A DNA stretch of 64,000 nt from an uncultured Ruminococcus sp. (GCA_958403905.1 CATXZD010000002.1:1-64000); one strand, 5' to 3'. Positions 10,219 through 18,798 are shown, counted from the stretch's first letter. Made by a program: numbers and translations. Notes: generated from the sequence alone by a model not told the origin.

Positions 10219-10331
10219 AAATGAAGTACGACTGCAACGGAATGCGTACTCAGAAGAAAGTCGGAAATGATATAATAAATTATTATTACGACAGCGGTAA
10301 TAATCTTATCGGACTGACTGACGGCAGTAAT
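10219..10331 (+). pseudogene. 113-bp RHS core scrap
   Basis: The segment is nearly identical to 7819-7931 of the displaced cassette (MKYDCNGMRTQKKVGND, then NYYYDSGNNLIGLTD), with four or five substitutions, and homology stops abruptly at 10331. It carries no start and no toxin domain. Its right edge coincides with the loss of the C-terminus of the WYL regulator read from the other strand, so it marks a recombination junction. Confidence 0.8.
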
Positions 10332-10899
10332 CCTTGTTTTTATTTGGATGGAGCTTTTTGTCTATGTCATAATGATTGTATGTAAACGAAACCTGCAAGC
10401 CTTTGCTGATAGCCTCGTCAAGAATTTCAATTGTATAGAAAATCTGATTATTTGACGGTTGATAGTCAGGAAGGTTACAGATATGATTAACCTTTGACTT
10501 GAAGTAAACATTAGAAAGCCTCTCAAGCTTTTCAACAAGTTCTTTGCATTGGGAGTAGGGGATATGCTTTGAAAACAGTATACTGTCAATCAAAAGACGT
10601 AACTCGCTGTTGTTAAAATCGCGATTAAGATAAAAGTCGGAGAGGATAAGGCTTTCAATTTCATTGCCTTGCTTGTTTTTATAAATTCTCAAAGACTCGC
10701 TGTATTCAATATCATAACCGAACTCAATCAGATTTATAAGATTTCTCTTAACTGATTTTCTGTCGGTTTTCATATCGTATTCATTGTCAAGAATTTCAAC
10801 GATTTCTTTCTGACTTAATCTGTGATTTTCGTCAGTATATTTCTTGAGAATATCAAGAATATTCATAATCAACAGCTTTTTCGGCTGCATTGCGCACAT
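10332..10899 (-). pseudogene. WYL-domain transcriptional regulator, C-terminus lost
   Basis: The gene starts at ATG 10899 behind AAGGTG. It encodes an N-terminal helix-turn-helix (NILDILKKYTDENHRLSQKE, then KSVKRNLINLIEFGYDI) and the first part of a WYL domain (EILDEAISKGLQVSFTYNHY). Authentic coding ends at LHPNKNK near 10332, where the RHS scrap begins; the final residues DYCRQSVR are antisense RHS. WYL regulators usually run to about 300 residues, so roughly the last third, including most of the ligand-binding WYL fold, is missing. It is probably non-functional, although the DNA-binding part could still be made. Confidence 0.8.
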
Positions 10900-10972
10900 A
10901 CAATCACCTTCTTTACTATTGTAATGTTTTTAACAAATATTGCAATGGTTTTCATAATATTTGTACAATATA

Positions 10973-11290
10973 CTATTTTCTCTTTGATGACCGGTTAATA
11001 CCCTTTGATATATCGTCCTGAATGTCCTTATTGATTTGGTCATTCATAATGCGTTTATTCAAATCATATCTTGCATGTCTCGTCATACCCTCTTGAAACT
11101 GATTGAAAATTTCCTTTTCAATTTGGTCTTTTTCTTTTTGCGACTTGCCGTAGCCGGCAATTGCGCTCAGAGCAAAAAGAATACCTGTTGCAACAAAACT
11201 TCCGCCAATAATGAGAATAATCTCATTTTCCAGATTCAGCCCAAGTATAAATACAAGTACTCCGACAATAGTGATAATTACTTTTGACAT
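10973..11290 (-). CDS. Small membrane protein with charged cytosolic tail
   Basis: The product is 105 residues. AAAGGAGAA favours the ATG at 11290 (spacing about 9) over one two codons upstream. There are two membrane segments (about residues 3-20 and 25-43: VIITIVGVLVFILGL, IILIIGGSFVATGILFAL) followed by a hydrophilic helical tail (SQKEKDQIEKEIFNQFQEG) ending in a basic RSSKRK. There are no enzymatic motifs. It is a stand-alone gene between two debris zones. I do not recognise a family. Confidence 0.6.
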   Translation of the reverse strand: MSKVIITIVGVLVFILGLNLENEIILIIGGSFVATGILFALSAIAGYGKSQKEKDQIEKEIFNQFQEGMTRHARYDLNKRIMNDQINKDIQDDISKGINRSSKRK

Positions 11291-11424
11291 ATTCATTTCT
11301 CCTTTGAATTTAATTAGAAATCATCCGATTCCTTTTTCAACATAAATATATCAAATGATATGGACTGTTTTAGGTACACAGAAAATGTTATTGTATAAAC
11401 AAAAAGATATAAGGAGTTTGCGGT

Positions 11425-11578
11425 ATGAAAATTTTAATTGAAAATGGTGTATTAATAAAAGTTATTGATCCCGAACCAAGTGTAATTATCCAGGATTCTG
11501 TACGAATCATTTGTCGTGAGGCATTTTTTGGTTACGAATGTCGTAATACCTAACAGCGTAATAAGTATTGAGAGATGA
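11425..11578 (+). pseudogene. BspA-type leucine-rich-repeat remnant, frameshifted
   Basis: ATAAGGAG lies before ATG 11425. The first 42 codons read MKILIENGVLIKVID and then SVRIICREAFFGYE before a stop at 11551. Shifting by one base near 11537 restores the BspA/LRR_5 pattern NVVIPNSVISIER up to TGA 11576-11578. The DSV..I..EAF..Y and VIPNSV.SI words are typical of this surface-repeat family, so this is the debris of a much longer gene. The following 11579-11760 holds no gene, only two imperfect direct copies of AGTGT(T)AAAAAT.TATGTCA at 11624-11643 and 11658-11676. Confidence 0.65.
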
Positions 11579-11764
11579 GCTTTTGCTTACTATACTAAAA
11601 TTTAAAATAAAACAATTTCGGATAGTGTTAAAAATCTATGTCACTCTGTGTTTGCAGAGTGTAAAAATTTATGTCAGACTAAAATATTAGCGAAAGAAGT
11701 CAAAATTAATTTCTGTGCATTTGCAAATAACAGTAGATTAAAACACATAACAATTCAAGAAGAG

Positions 11765-11799
11765 AAAAAATGAAAAAAGCCCGATAAAATCGAGCTTTT
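11765..11799 (-). terminator. tRNA-type terminator next to the tRNA-Leu 3' fragment
   Basis: On the minus strand a hairpin (GAAAAGCTCGAT with ATCGGGCTTTT) ends in a T-run, directly after the CCA end of the tRNA fragment. The 44 bp at 11764-11807 recur exactly at 43718-43761. Confidence 0.7.
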
Positions 11800-11801
11800 C
11801 G

Positions 11802-11855
11802 TGGTGCGGATAACAGGACTTGAACCTGCATGAATTTGCATTCATATGGACCTGA
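11802..11855 (-). repeat. att-like 54-bp copy of the tRNA-Leu(CAG) 3' end (left)
   Basis: These 54 bases are identical to 54205-54258, the 3' part of the intact tRNA-Leu(CAG), from CCA back to the anticodon. The 5' half of the tRNA is absent here; instead, GATTACACCACTTCGGTGTA (with a TACACC/GGTGTA stem) follows. Site-specific recombinases commonly use tRNA 3' ends and leave exactly this kind of direct repeat at the two ends of an island. Confidence 0.8.
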
Positions 11856-12167
11856 TGATTACACCACTTCGGTGTACGAGTGACTAAAATATTATGTCTC
11901 ATTTTGTTCATATTTTATTGTAAAATATAGAACAATAGGAAGTGTAAGAGAGTAAATATTATGAAACCAACCTATCAACGGGTAGCTTAGTTTTGTATAT
12001 ACTGTCTTCCTTTTATTTATCTTTTATTTATTAGGATAAGAGGTACGATTTGAATGCTCAAATGAGGGTTATCGGAGAAAAACAAATAGACTTTGCCATA
12101 TTCGACATAGAGAAATAAATTGTTTCGTTGAGTTATGAAAAATAAATTTGAAGTATTTGAATATTTA

Positions 12168-12196
12168 TTGAAAATAGCGTCTTAAAATGATATACT
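12168..12196 (+). promoter_or_regulatory. Promoter of the XRE-like regulator
   Basis: TTGAAA at 12168-12173 and TATACT at 12191-12196 are spaced by 17 bp, 50 bp upstream of the regulator start. The stretch 11880-12167 shows no gene. Confidence 0.55.
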
Positions 12197-12245
12197 ATAA
12201 TTAGTTTTTTATATGTGAAATTTGTTTTGCGTAACGGAGGTTAAA

Positions 12246-12449
12246 ATGGCTGTTTCATACAACAAATTATGGAAACTTATGATTGATAAAAACATAAATA
12301 AAACACGACTTCGCAATGAAGCAGGAATATCGTCAAACGCTATGGCTAAATTAGGAAAAAACCAGTCGGTACAAGTTGAAGTGCTAGTTAAAATATGCCG
12401 CAGGTTCAACTGCACAATAGATGATATTATGGAAATTTTACCAGATTAA
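12246..12449 (+). CDS. Small Cro/CI-type (XRE) DNA-binding protein
   Basis: The product is 67 residues, and CGGAGG precedes ATG 12246. The helix-turn-helix reads YNKLWKLMIDKNINKTRLRN, then EAGISSNAMAKLGKNQSVQVEVLVKICRRFNCTIDDI, the compact single-domain form common on mobile elements. It sits 600 bp ahead of the methylase operon on the same strand and could be its control protein, but a weak-coding gap separates them. Regulation of that operon is inference. Confidence 0.85.
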   Translation: MAVSYNKLWKLMIDKNINKTRLRNEAGISSNAMAKLGKNQSVQVEVLVKICRRFNCTIDDIMEILPD

Positions 12450-12629
12450 GTTGAGTGATTTGTCTTTTATGTTTGAAATAAACTTGGAATATATAATGCT
12501 GTCAACTTATTCGCGATGGAGAATGCATAAGCCCAAAAGGTTCTTGGACTTTTTTGTAAAATGTATATTGAAATTAAGCACTTACTGAAAAATGCCTATA
12601 ATGATATGATTAACAGAGGTGAGGTTTAT

Positions 12630-12764
12630 ATGAAAGGCATTGATCACATTAACTATTATGAAAACTATACAACATTTATGTCGGAAGAACTGGAAATACA
12701 CTTCATAATAATGTGTACAAGTGATAGTTTTTATACAACTGCTTCCAGTAATCTTTGTCCTTAG
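12630..12764 (+). CDS. Doubtful 44-residue peptide
   Basis: AGAGGTGAGG lies ahead of ATG 12630, and the short frame (MKGIDHINYYENYTTFMSEE) ends at 12764. There is no known domain or conserved motif. It may be a remnant or noise. Apart from it, 12450-12940 shows no gene. Confidence 0.2.
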   Translation: MKGIDHINYYENYTTFMSEELEIHFIIMCTSDSFYTTASSNLCP

Positions 12765-12942
12765 AAAGATTATAGTGGTGGAAAATATGTATCCAATATT
12801 AAACAAAGGTAAATATCAGAAGAAAATATAAAACTTCTTCGTAGCGGACCGCATTGAAAACTACAAGTATAATAAATAAGTATATTGTCTATTCTAAGCA
12901 AAATACCACACAGAAATTAATAAATCGGGTTTTGGAAAAAGA

Positions 12943-12986
12943 AAGGTCAATCTCCATAGATATCAACAAATTCGACTTTTGACCTT
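12943..12986. promoter_or_regulatory. Inverted repeat over the probable -35 of the methylase operon
   Basis: AAGGTCAA at 12943-12950 and TTGACCTT at 12979-12986 form a perfect 8-bp inverted repeat 28 bp apart. The right arm contains TTGACC, a plausible -35, with an AT-rich GATATTTGAT 17-18 bp on. This could be an operator for the operon starting at 13053. Confidence 0.35.
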
Positions 12987-13052
12987 ATTGCAAAATTAAA
13001 GATATTTGATGATCTTTGGAAATAAATATTTTATGAATTTATGGTGATAAAA

Positions 13053-14480
13053 ATGAGTTCTATATTAGAAATTGGAAACAATAAAATGAAGTGCCAAAAA
13101 TTTACTCCAGATGTCCTTGTAGAAACCATGTTGGATCTTGTAAATTACAGCACTAACATTATGGGTAAAACTATATTGGAGAACTCATTTGGTACAGGAA
13201 AAATTCTTAAAGCTATTGTTATTCGCTATATTGAAAATGCGATAAAAGAAGGGTGCGATAAAACAGATATATCTGCAGGATTGGCTAGAGATATATATGG
13301 AGTTGAGTTGGACAAAAAGCTCTATGATGGTTGTGTTGCAGAATTAGACTGCATAGTACAAAATTATGCAATTCCTGATGTTGATTGGAATTTGTATAAC
13401 GAAAATGCACTAACAATTGATTTTGATACTAAGTTCGACTACATTATTGGCAATCCACCGTATATCTCATATAAAGAAATGGATATTGATATCCGAAAAG
13501 CACTCAAAGAAAAGTTTATCTCATGCTCAATAGGAAAATTTGATTATTGTTATGCGTTCATTGAATTAGGTGTAACCCTGCTAAAAGATACTGGCAAGCT
13601 TGTTCAGCTAATCCCAAACAACATATACAAAAATGTTTTTGCAAAAAAATTAAGAAATATATTGGCTGATCATATTTCAACAATTTATGATTATCCTGAT
13701 CAGAAGTTGTTTGATAAAACGCTAACTTCTGTAAGCATTTTTTTATATGATAAAGAAAATATATCAGACAATATCTTCTATAAGAATATTACCCAAAAAT
13801 CACAAAAATTAATTAGTCGTAATAATTTAGGTGATAAATGGGTATTTGCAATTAATGATTGTGCCGAAAAGAAGATGCTACGATTTGGCGATATTTTTAA
13901 TGCTTCCGTTACAATAGCAACATTGTATAACAAAGCCTTCTTGGTGGATAAAAAGTGTATAGATGAAGAAAAAATAGAAGAAGGTGTTTTACGGAAAGCA
14001 GTGAGTCCAAAAACGTTAAGATACAAAAAAAATAAACAAATCATTTTTCCGTATAAGTATGATAAATCAGGATTGCGGCGTTATTCAAATAAGGAGTTTG
14101 AAGAATTGTTTCCGAATGCAGTAAAACACCTTAAGTTATATTCGAAAAAACTTGAAGCAAGAGATAGCGATGACAATGCATCATGGTTTGAATACGGAAG
14201 ATCGCAAGCCTTGGCGCACTTGAACAAAGAAAAACTTGTTATCTCTACAATAATTACAAACAAGGTTGAAGTCTATAAAATCAATGTTGAGACGATCCCT
14301 TTTTCTGGTATATATATTACTGTCAAAAATAATAATTATAGTCTAGACGAAGCTATAACCGTACTTAAAAGCGAGCAATTTATGGAATATGTTCGCAACA
14401 TAGGTATAAACGTAAGTGGTAAATCTTTAAGAATATCCTGCAAAGATATCAACAACTACAAATTTTTAGGAGGGCAATAA
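13053..14480 (+). CDS. N6-adenine-specific DNA methyltransferase (Eco57I-like)
   Basis: This 475-residue class I SAM-dependent adenine methylase carries a motif I-like ENSFGTGKILKA near residue 42 and the catalytic motif IV NPPY near 134-137, typical of gamma-type N6-adenine methylases. The C-terminal half (about 280-475) resembles a target-recognition region of Eco57I/TaqI type. ATG 13053 is preferred because GGTGAT lies at suitable distance; an in-frame ATG four codons upstream is the alternative. It is the first gene of four: ATG of the next gene follows the stop by one base, with AGGAGG inside its own end. Its likely role is to mark self DNA while the HNH nuclease cuts unmarked DNA. No nuclease motif is visible in this protein itself. 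Confidence 0.9.
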   Translation: MSSILEIGNNKMKCQKFTPDVLVETMLDLVNYSTNIMGKTILENSFGTGKILKAIVIRYIENAIKEGCDKTDISAGLARDIYGVELDKKLYDGCVAELDCIVQNYAIPDVDWNLYNENALTIDFDTKFDYIIGNPPYISYKEMDIDIRKALKEKFISCSIGKFDYCYAFIELGVTLLKDTGKLVQLIPNNIYKNVFAKKLRNILADHISTIYDYPDQKLFDKTLTSVSIFLYDKENISDNIFYKNITQKSQKLISRNNLGDKWVFAINDCAEKKMLRFGDIFNASVTIATLYNKAFLVDKKCIDEEKIEEGVLRKAVSPKTLRYKKNKQIIFPYKYDKSGLRRYSNKEFEELFPNAVKHLKLYSKKLEARDSDDNASWFEYGRSQALAHLNKEKLVISTIITNKVEVYKINVETIPFSGIYITVKNNNYSLDEAITVLKSEQFMEYVRNIGINVSGKSLRISCKDINNYKFLGGQ

Positions 14481-14481
14481 A

Positions 14482-16626
14482 ATGGAAAAATTACAGTATA
14501 TTATTGAGGATAAAACCATTGCTGAATTGCTGGGTGTACAGAATTTTTCCACTGATGAGTCTGCCATTCTTGAATTAATCAAGAACGCATATGATGCTCG
14601 AGCCTCTTTTGTTAAGTTAATATTTGAAGATGATATACTAGCTGTAATTGATGATGGAACAGGTATGAATGTTGACGATATTAAACAAAAATGGATGCAC
14701 GTTGGGAAAAGTACAAAAGATTACAAGACTGTTTTAGACAACAATCAAATTAGAGTCCTTGCAGGTTCGAAAGGTGTTGGACGTTTTGCTTTAGCAAGAC
14801 TTGGCGAGTCGACAACTGTCATTTCTAAAAAAGAGAATTTTCCTGGAGTTATTTGGGAAACTGATTGGAATTCCTCAACTGTTTCCATTGATGAAAAGCT
14901 TAATCAAAAAGGCACCAAAATCATAATCAAGAACCTACGTGCTAAATGGAATAAGAAAAAAGTACAAAACCTTGTTTCGTTCCTTTCTAAAACCTACAAT
15001 GACAATGTTATGACAATATCCATTACCCATCCGCATGTTGATACAAAGGTTTCGTCATATATTACAGAAATAAATCCAGGAATAAATTGTTTAGCACGAA
15101 TTAACCTTAAATACGATAGTTCCAATCAAACTCTGGCTACTAAAGTTGAATCTGATGAATTTCTTGATTCGGCTAAGATATATTGTAAAAATATTGATAT
15201 AAAGTATTTCCAACAAGTTATTAATATGTTTGATGAATTAAAAGATTCTGATAGATGGGAACTCTCAGAAGAAGAATTGAAACATCATTTGTTTATTTTG
15301 GGAGATTTTTCTGCCGAGTTCTCTTTTTCTATTAATCCTACTAAAGTAGATGCAGAAAAATTTTTATACAAACATCACACCCTGCCTAGAGAATCCTTGA
15401 AAGGAGTTGTTCTTTACAGAAATGCTTTTAGCATTTCTTCTTATGAAGGAAAAAAAGACTGGCTCGGTTTTGGCAAACGTTCTAGAAAATCCCCCGCTGC
15501 TGCATCTCATCCAACAGGTGCTTGGCGTGTAAGAGAAAACCAAATAGCAGGAAAAGTTGAGATTGACAAACAAAGAAATTCTGTTTTGCAGGATCTTTCT
15601 AATAGACAAGGTTTGGACGAAAACATCTTCTACGAATTGTTCGTGGAAATTGTTCTTGCTGGAATAAAAGAGTTTGAAAGATATCGTCAGAATATTATTC
15701 GACATATAAACGTTAAAAATTTATCTCCAAATGAAGTAAAAACACCTCTCGTTAGTGAAAAAATTGTGTCCAATCCTAATTCAGTTTCTTCCTTAACAAA
15801 AGAAGAAACTGAACAGTTAGCAGCAGAGATTAAAGCATACCAAAAAGCCAATTCGGAAGCTCAACGTGAACGTGATGATGTAGAAACAAGGTACAGATAC
15901 GATGTCCGTATTTTGAATGTGTTGGCAACAGTAGGTTTAAAAGCCTCTTCAATTGCTCACGAAATGAGAAACGATAGGAATTCTGTGGCTGATAATATTG
16001 ATAATATTATTGATGCTTTAAAAGAATTTGATATGTGGGATGAACTTATTTCGCCTGAGAGAACAGAGAAATCTTATCAAAATGTTCCTTACCTCTTAGA
16101 GACAAATAAACAAGTAAGCACAAAAATTTTAGCATTTATGAATACGATGCTTTCAGAAATAGAGAAGAAACAGTTTGAGATTTCTTGGCAAAGCATAAAT
16201 GATCTCTTACAGCGTATAAAGAAAAATTGGGAAGAAGATTATGCTTGGATTAACATTTCAATAAATATGGATGATGATATATGTTATATGATTTCGGAAG
16301 ACTATTTGCAGGTTATCTTTGATAATTTGATTTTAAATAGTATTCAACAAAATGAAAACTTGAATCACTTAGATATATCTATATCCGTGATTCCTTCTGG
16401 TAGTTTACTCTTGTTTTCTTATGCGGATAATGGGAAAGGATTGGATAAGAAGTATTTAAAGTATCCAGAAAAAATACTCGAAGTACATGAAACGACACGA
16501 AAGAAAGGACATGGCCTTGGTATGTGGATAGTAAACAATACAGTAACAATGTCTGGTGGCGAAATTTCTAAAATAATCGGAAATAATGGATTTGTTATTG
16601 AGTTTACTGTAGGAGGAACAAAATAA
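14482..16626 (+). CDS. Double GHKL ATPase / histidine kinase-like protein
   Basis: This 714-residue protein holds two separate GHKL ATPase modules. The N-terminal one is Hsp90/MutL/MORC-like: ELIKNAYDA at 31-39 (Mg-binding Asn), DDGTGM at 57-62 and GSKGVGRFA near 95-103. The C-terminal one is of histidine-kinase type: an N-box DNLILNSIQQN near 614, DNGKGLD near 650 and HGLGMWIV near 677. Before it lies an H-box-like helix, ASSIAHEMRNDRNSV, with His near 493, preceded by a coiled coil (about 440-480). No membrane segment is present, so it is cytosolic. MutL/MORC-like ATPases in restriction loci are known (Iyer, Abhiman and Aravind, 2008), but fusion to a full kinase core next to a receiver gene is unusual. 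I infer a switch that couples sensing to the nuclease. The stop overlaps the next ATG (TAATG). Confidence 0.88.
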   Translation: MEKLQYIIEDKTIAELLGVQNFSTDESAILELIKNAYDARASFVKLIFEDDILAVIDDGTGMNVDDIKQKWMHVGKSTKDYKTVLDNNQIRVLAGSKGVGRFALARLGESTTVISKKENFPGVIWETDWNSSTVSIDEKLNQKGTKIIIKNLRAKWNKKKVQNLVSFLSKTYNDNVMTISITHPHVDTKVSSYITEINPGINCLARINLKYDSSNQTLATKVESDEFLDSAKIYCKNIDIKYFQQVINMFDELKDSDRWELSEEELKHHLFILGDFSAEFSFSINPTKVDAEKFLYKHHTLPRESLKGVVLYRNAFSISSYEGKKDWLGFGKRSRKSPAAASHPTGAWRVRENQIAGKVEIDKQRNSVLQDLSNRQGLDENIFYELFVEIVLAGIKEFERYRQNIIRHINVKNLSPNEVKTPLVSEKIVSNPNSVSSLTKEETEQLAAEIKAYQKANSEAQRERDDVETRYRYDVRILNVLATVGLKASSIAHEMRNDRNSVADNIDNIIDALKEFDMWDELISPERTEKSYQNVPYLLETNKQVSTKILAFMNTMLSEIEKKQFEISWQSINDLLQRIKKNWEEDYAWINISINMDDDICYMISEDYLQVIFDNLILNSIQQNENLNHLDISISVIPSGSLLLFSYADNGKGLDKKYLKYPEKILEVHETTRKKGHGLGMWIVNNTVTMSGGEISKIIGNNGFVIEFTVGGTK

Positions 16627-17222
16627 TGGATAAGTATTCTTTGGTATATATTGATGATAAACCTGAGGCTGCATTAACAAAATATCTCGACAAAGAATTT
16701 CATAGTGACGATTACGAAATCAAGTGTTCAGAAATAATTTTCAAGCCCGAGGAAGGTTACGAAAGTCTTTTATCGGATTCTAAAGTCAGAGCTGCAAATA
16801 TCATATTGATTGATTCGAGATTATTTGAAAATCGTACTGCCACTGGTGGAAAATTTACTGGTGAAGAATTCAAGTTAGTTCTAAAAAAGTTTTTCCCTTT
16901 TATTGAGGTCATTGTTATAACACAGAACGGTACAGATACAGAGATCAATAAAATTGCAAAATATGATAAAGGGTGCGATCAAACAGCATCAGAATACTAT
17001 TCAGAATTGTTACCTAGATTTATTGACAACGCAGTAGCCAATATACATCAATATTGGCTACTGGCTGATCTTGTTAACAACAACGACAGTTGGGAAGATG
17101 TACTCAAAGACAAAGTTTTAGCTACATTGAATGGAACAAATACATATGACGAATTAACTAAAACTGATATAGATATTTTGATTTCAGCATTCAAAGAAAT
17201 ACAGGGGAGTTTAAATGGTTGA
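16626..17222 (+). CDS. Receiver-like (REC) protein partner of the kinase
   Basis: This 198-residue protein has a receiver-like N-terminal half: acidic pair in SLVYIDDKPE (10-11), candidate phospho-acceptor Asp near 62 in NIILIDSRLFE, and a Thr/Ser strand VIVITQNGT near 98. The helical C-terminal half (about 120-198) has no recognised output domain. Its start overlaps the kinase stop by one base and its end overlaps the HNH start by 8 bp, which implies tight translational coupling and fixed stoichiometry. By family logic it takes phosphate from His493 of the kinase-like protein and passes the signal to the HNH nuclease or DNA complex. The assignment rests on motif spacing, not on a database hit. 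Confidence 0.7.
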   Translation: MDKYSLVYIDDKPEAALTKYLDKEFHSDDYEIKCSEIIFKPEEGYESLLSDSKVRAANIILIDSRLFENRTATGGKFTGEEFKLVLKKFFPFIEVIVITQNGTDTEINKIAKYDKGCDQTASEYYSELLPRFIDNAVANIHQYWLLADLVNNNDSWEDVLKDKVLATLNGTNTYDELTKTDIDILISAFKEIQGSLNG

Positions 17223-17853
17223 CGATTATAGAAATACAAATTATTGTCCTAAGTTTACTCAACTTTCGGACAAGAAAAACAAAGTAAAAGAAGCTGTATT
17301 AAAAGAACATCCAAGAGCAACTGATATGCACAAATATATTTCAGATAATAAGAAAACTTTTAAGCAACAATTCGTTGAAGCATATAATGGGAAGTGTGCA
17401 TATTGTGGTGTTTCTGTTGGAATAATTCCTTGGAAGATGTTTGAAATTGATCACTTTATTCCTAAAGATGCCGATCGTTTCAAAAAAAGTAAAGCTAAAT
17501 CTGGTTATATAGAAAATTTGGTGTTATCTTGTTATGATTGTAATAGAGCTAAGAATGATTTAGAATTGCCAGATGATGATCATCATAAAATTAATCCTGA
17601 TGGATTAGGAATTACAGAGTCTTTTATTAGAGATGATAATTATTACATAAGAATTAGTGAAAATATGGTAAATGATGATACGGTAAATGAGTTTTACACT
17701 AAATTAAAACTAGGTAGCCAAATGCACAGGGTAGACTATTTGCTTATGAGTATGCGAGGACTCCGTGAAAAAATAACGGACAAACATGCAGCATATGCAG
17801 GATTAACAAAGGCTATTGATCTTTTACAACAAAAAAGAAATGTAATACGATAA
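17215..17853 (+). CDS. HNH endonuclease, last gene of the four-gene operon
   Basis: The product is 212 residues. GGGGAG precedes ATG 17215, which lies inside the end of the receiver gene. The HNH core is clear: CAYCG near 62-66, MFEIDHFIPKD near 76-86 (catalytic Asp-His), then NLVLSCYDCNRAKND near 100-114, where the two CxxC pairs form the zinc site and Asn-Arg closes the motif. It is similar in size to small HNH proteins of defence loci. It probably cleaves DNA when the upstream sensor is triggered or when methylation is absent. No further gene of the operon follows; 17860-17980 has no coding signal. Confidence 0.88.
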   Translation: MVDDYRNTNYCPKFTQLSDKKNKVKEAVLKEHPRATDMHKYISDNKKTFKQQFVEAYNGKCAYCGVSVGIIPWKMFEIDHFIPKDADRFKKSKAKSGYIENLVLSCYDCNRAKNDLELPDDDHHKINPDGLGITESFIRDDNYYIRISENMVNDDTVNEFYTKLKLGSQMHRVDYLLMSMRGLREKITDKHAAYAGLTKAIDLLQQKRNVIR

Positions 17854-17981
17854 TCGAGTTGCTATCAATGATTGCGTATATTTATTTTTTAAGTTGTGAC
17901 TGTAACAAGAGGCACGGAATTTCTCACCATCCTGTTTTGCTATTTTGAACATTTGATAATAATTTTATTCACCCTACCTGT

Positions 17982-18188
17982 TTAAATACGAGCATATGTC
18001 GTAAGTCGATTAACGAGCGCATCAAAAGGCAATACATTTATATTTTTGTTATTTACAAGATGGATGTGATTAATAGCATATATCTGTTTGTCTTTTACAG
18101 GATGATAACTGTCAGCATAAACTGATGCATATTTTGCTTTCCATATGCCATCTTTTCTTTTGTAAATATTCGCGCCTCGCTTTGGCAT
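17982..18188 (-). pseudogene. Truncated tyrosine integrase N-terminus
   Basis: MPKRGANIYKRKDGIWKAKY matches the start of the intact integrase at 19599 (MPRKGENIYKRKDGRWEGRY), the AP2-like arm-binding domain. A YADSYHPVKDK segment matches the following strand. Then similarity stops and a stop occurs after 68 codons; the SAM-like and catalytic domains are missing. It is the relic of a second integrase copy on the opposite strand. Confidence 0.75.
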
Positions 18189-18679
18189 ATTATCATCCTT
18201 TATGTGCCACAGATATATTGTAACTGACGGTTATACTGACCATAAACACTTTTTTAATAAAATACCTTTCAGGCTATTAAATAGCATTATAATTGATAAT
18301 AAAAGAAAAACACAAAAAACAAATGTCACAATATTGCTAAATTAAAAATATTGTATTAAAAGTTAATGGAAAATAAACCACTAATTGTTTCACTATTAAT
18401 TCAATATGCGAAAAGTTTTATTAAAAAATAGTTTTATATTACTAAATATTCCAAATTTGCCCTAATAAGAGTAGGGTCTGTATTTTTTACTTTATGAGGA
18501 CAAAGAATTTTAGTATGTATGATTCTATAGTAATTATGATTGTAGCAAAGTATTACCCACATACTGCAGTGTACCAAAATAAATTAAATTGAATAAAATA
18601 GTAACTAATGTGAATTGTTATAGTTTCAAAAACTAAAATCAAAATTTCTTCAATCACATTGGTGTTTATAGCAATAAAG
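18189..18679. other. AT-rich intergenic stretch without genes
   Basis: About 490 bp of very AT-rich sequence lies between the integrase relic and the terminator at 18680. Frames are short and I see no ribosome binding site with a sensible product, no RNA gene and no tandem repeat. Confidence 0.6.
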
Positions 18680-18725
18680 AAAAGCACTTACTAACAATTG
18701 ATATTCAATGTTAGTAGGTGCTTTT
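18680..18725 (-). terminator. Terminator of the XRE repressor gene (bidirectional)
   Basis: A 17-bp near-perfect stem (AAAAGCACTTACTAACA at 18680-18696 with TGTTAGTAGGTGCTTTT at 18709-18725) surrounds a 12-base loop, with T-runs on both strands. Confidence 0.75.
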
Positions 18726-18798
18726 GTCATTATGATGATAGGGTTTAGCTACTAATTATTACATAGAACAAGAGAAAAATATAAATTTATTACTATTA

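Noticed and set aside
11802..11880. Complete tRNA-Leu gene
   Set aside because: Only the 3' 54 bases are present; the 5' half is replaced by unrelated sequence.
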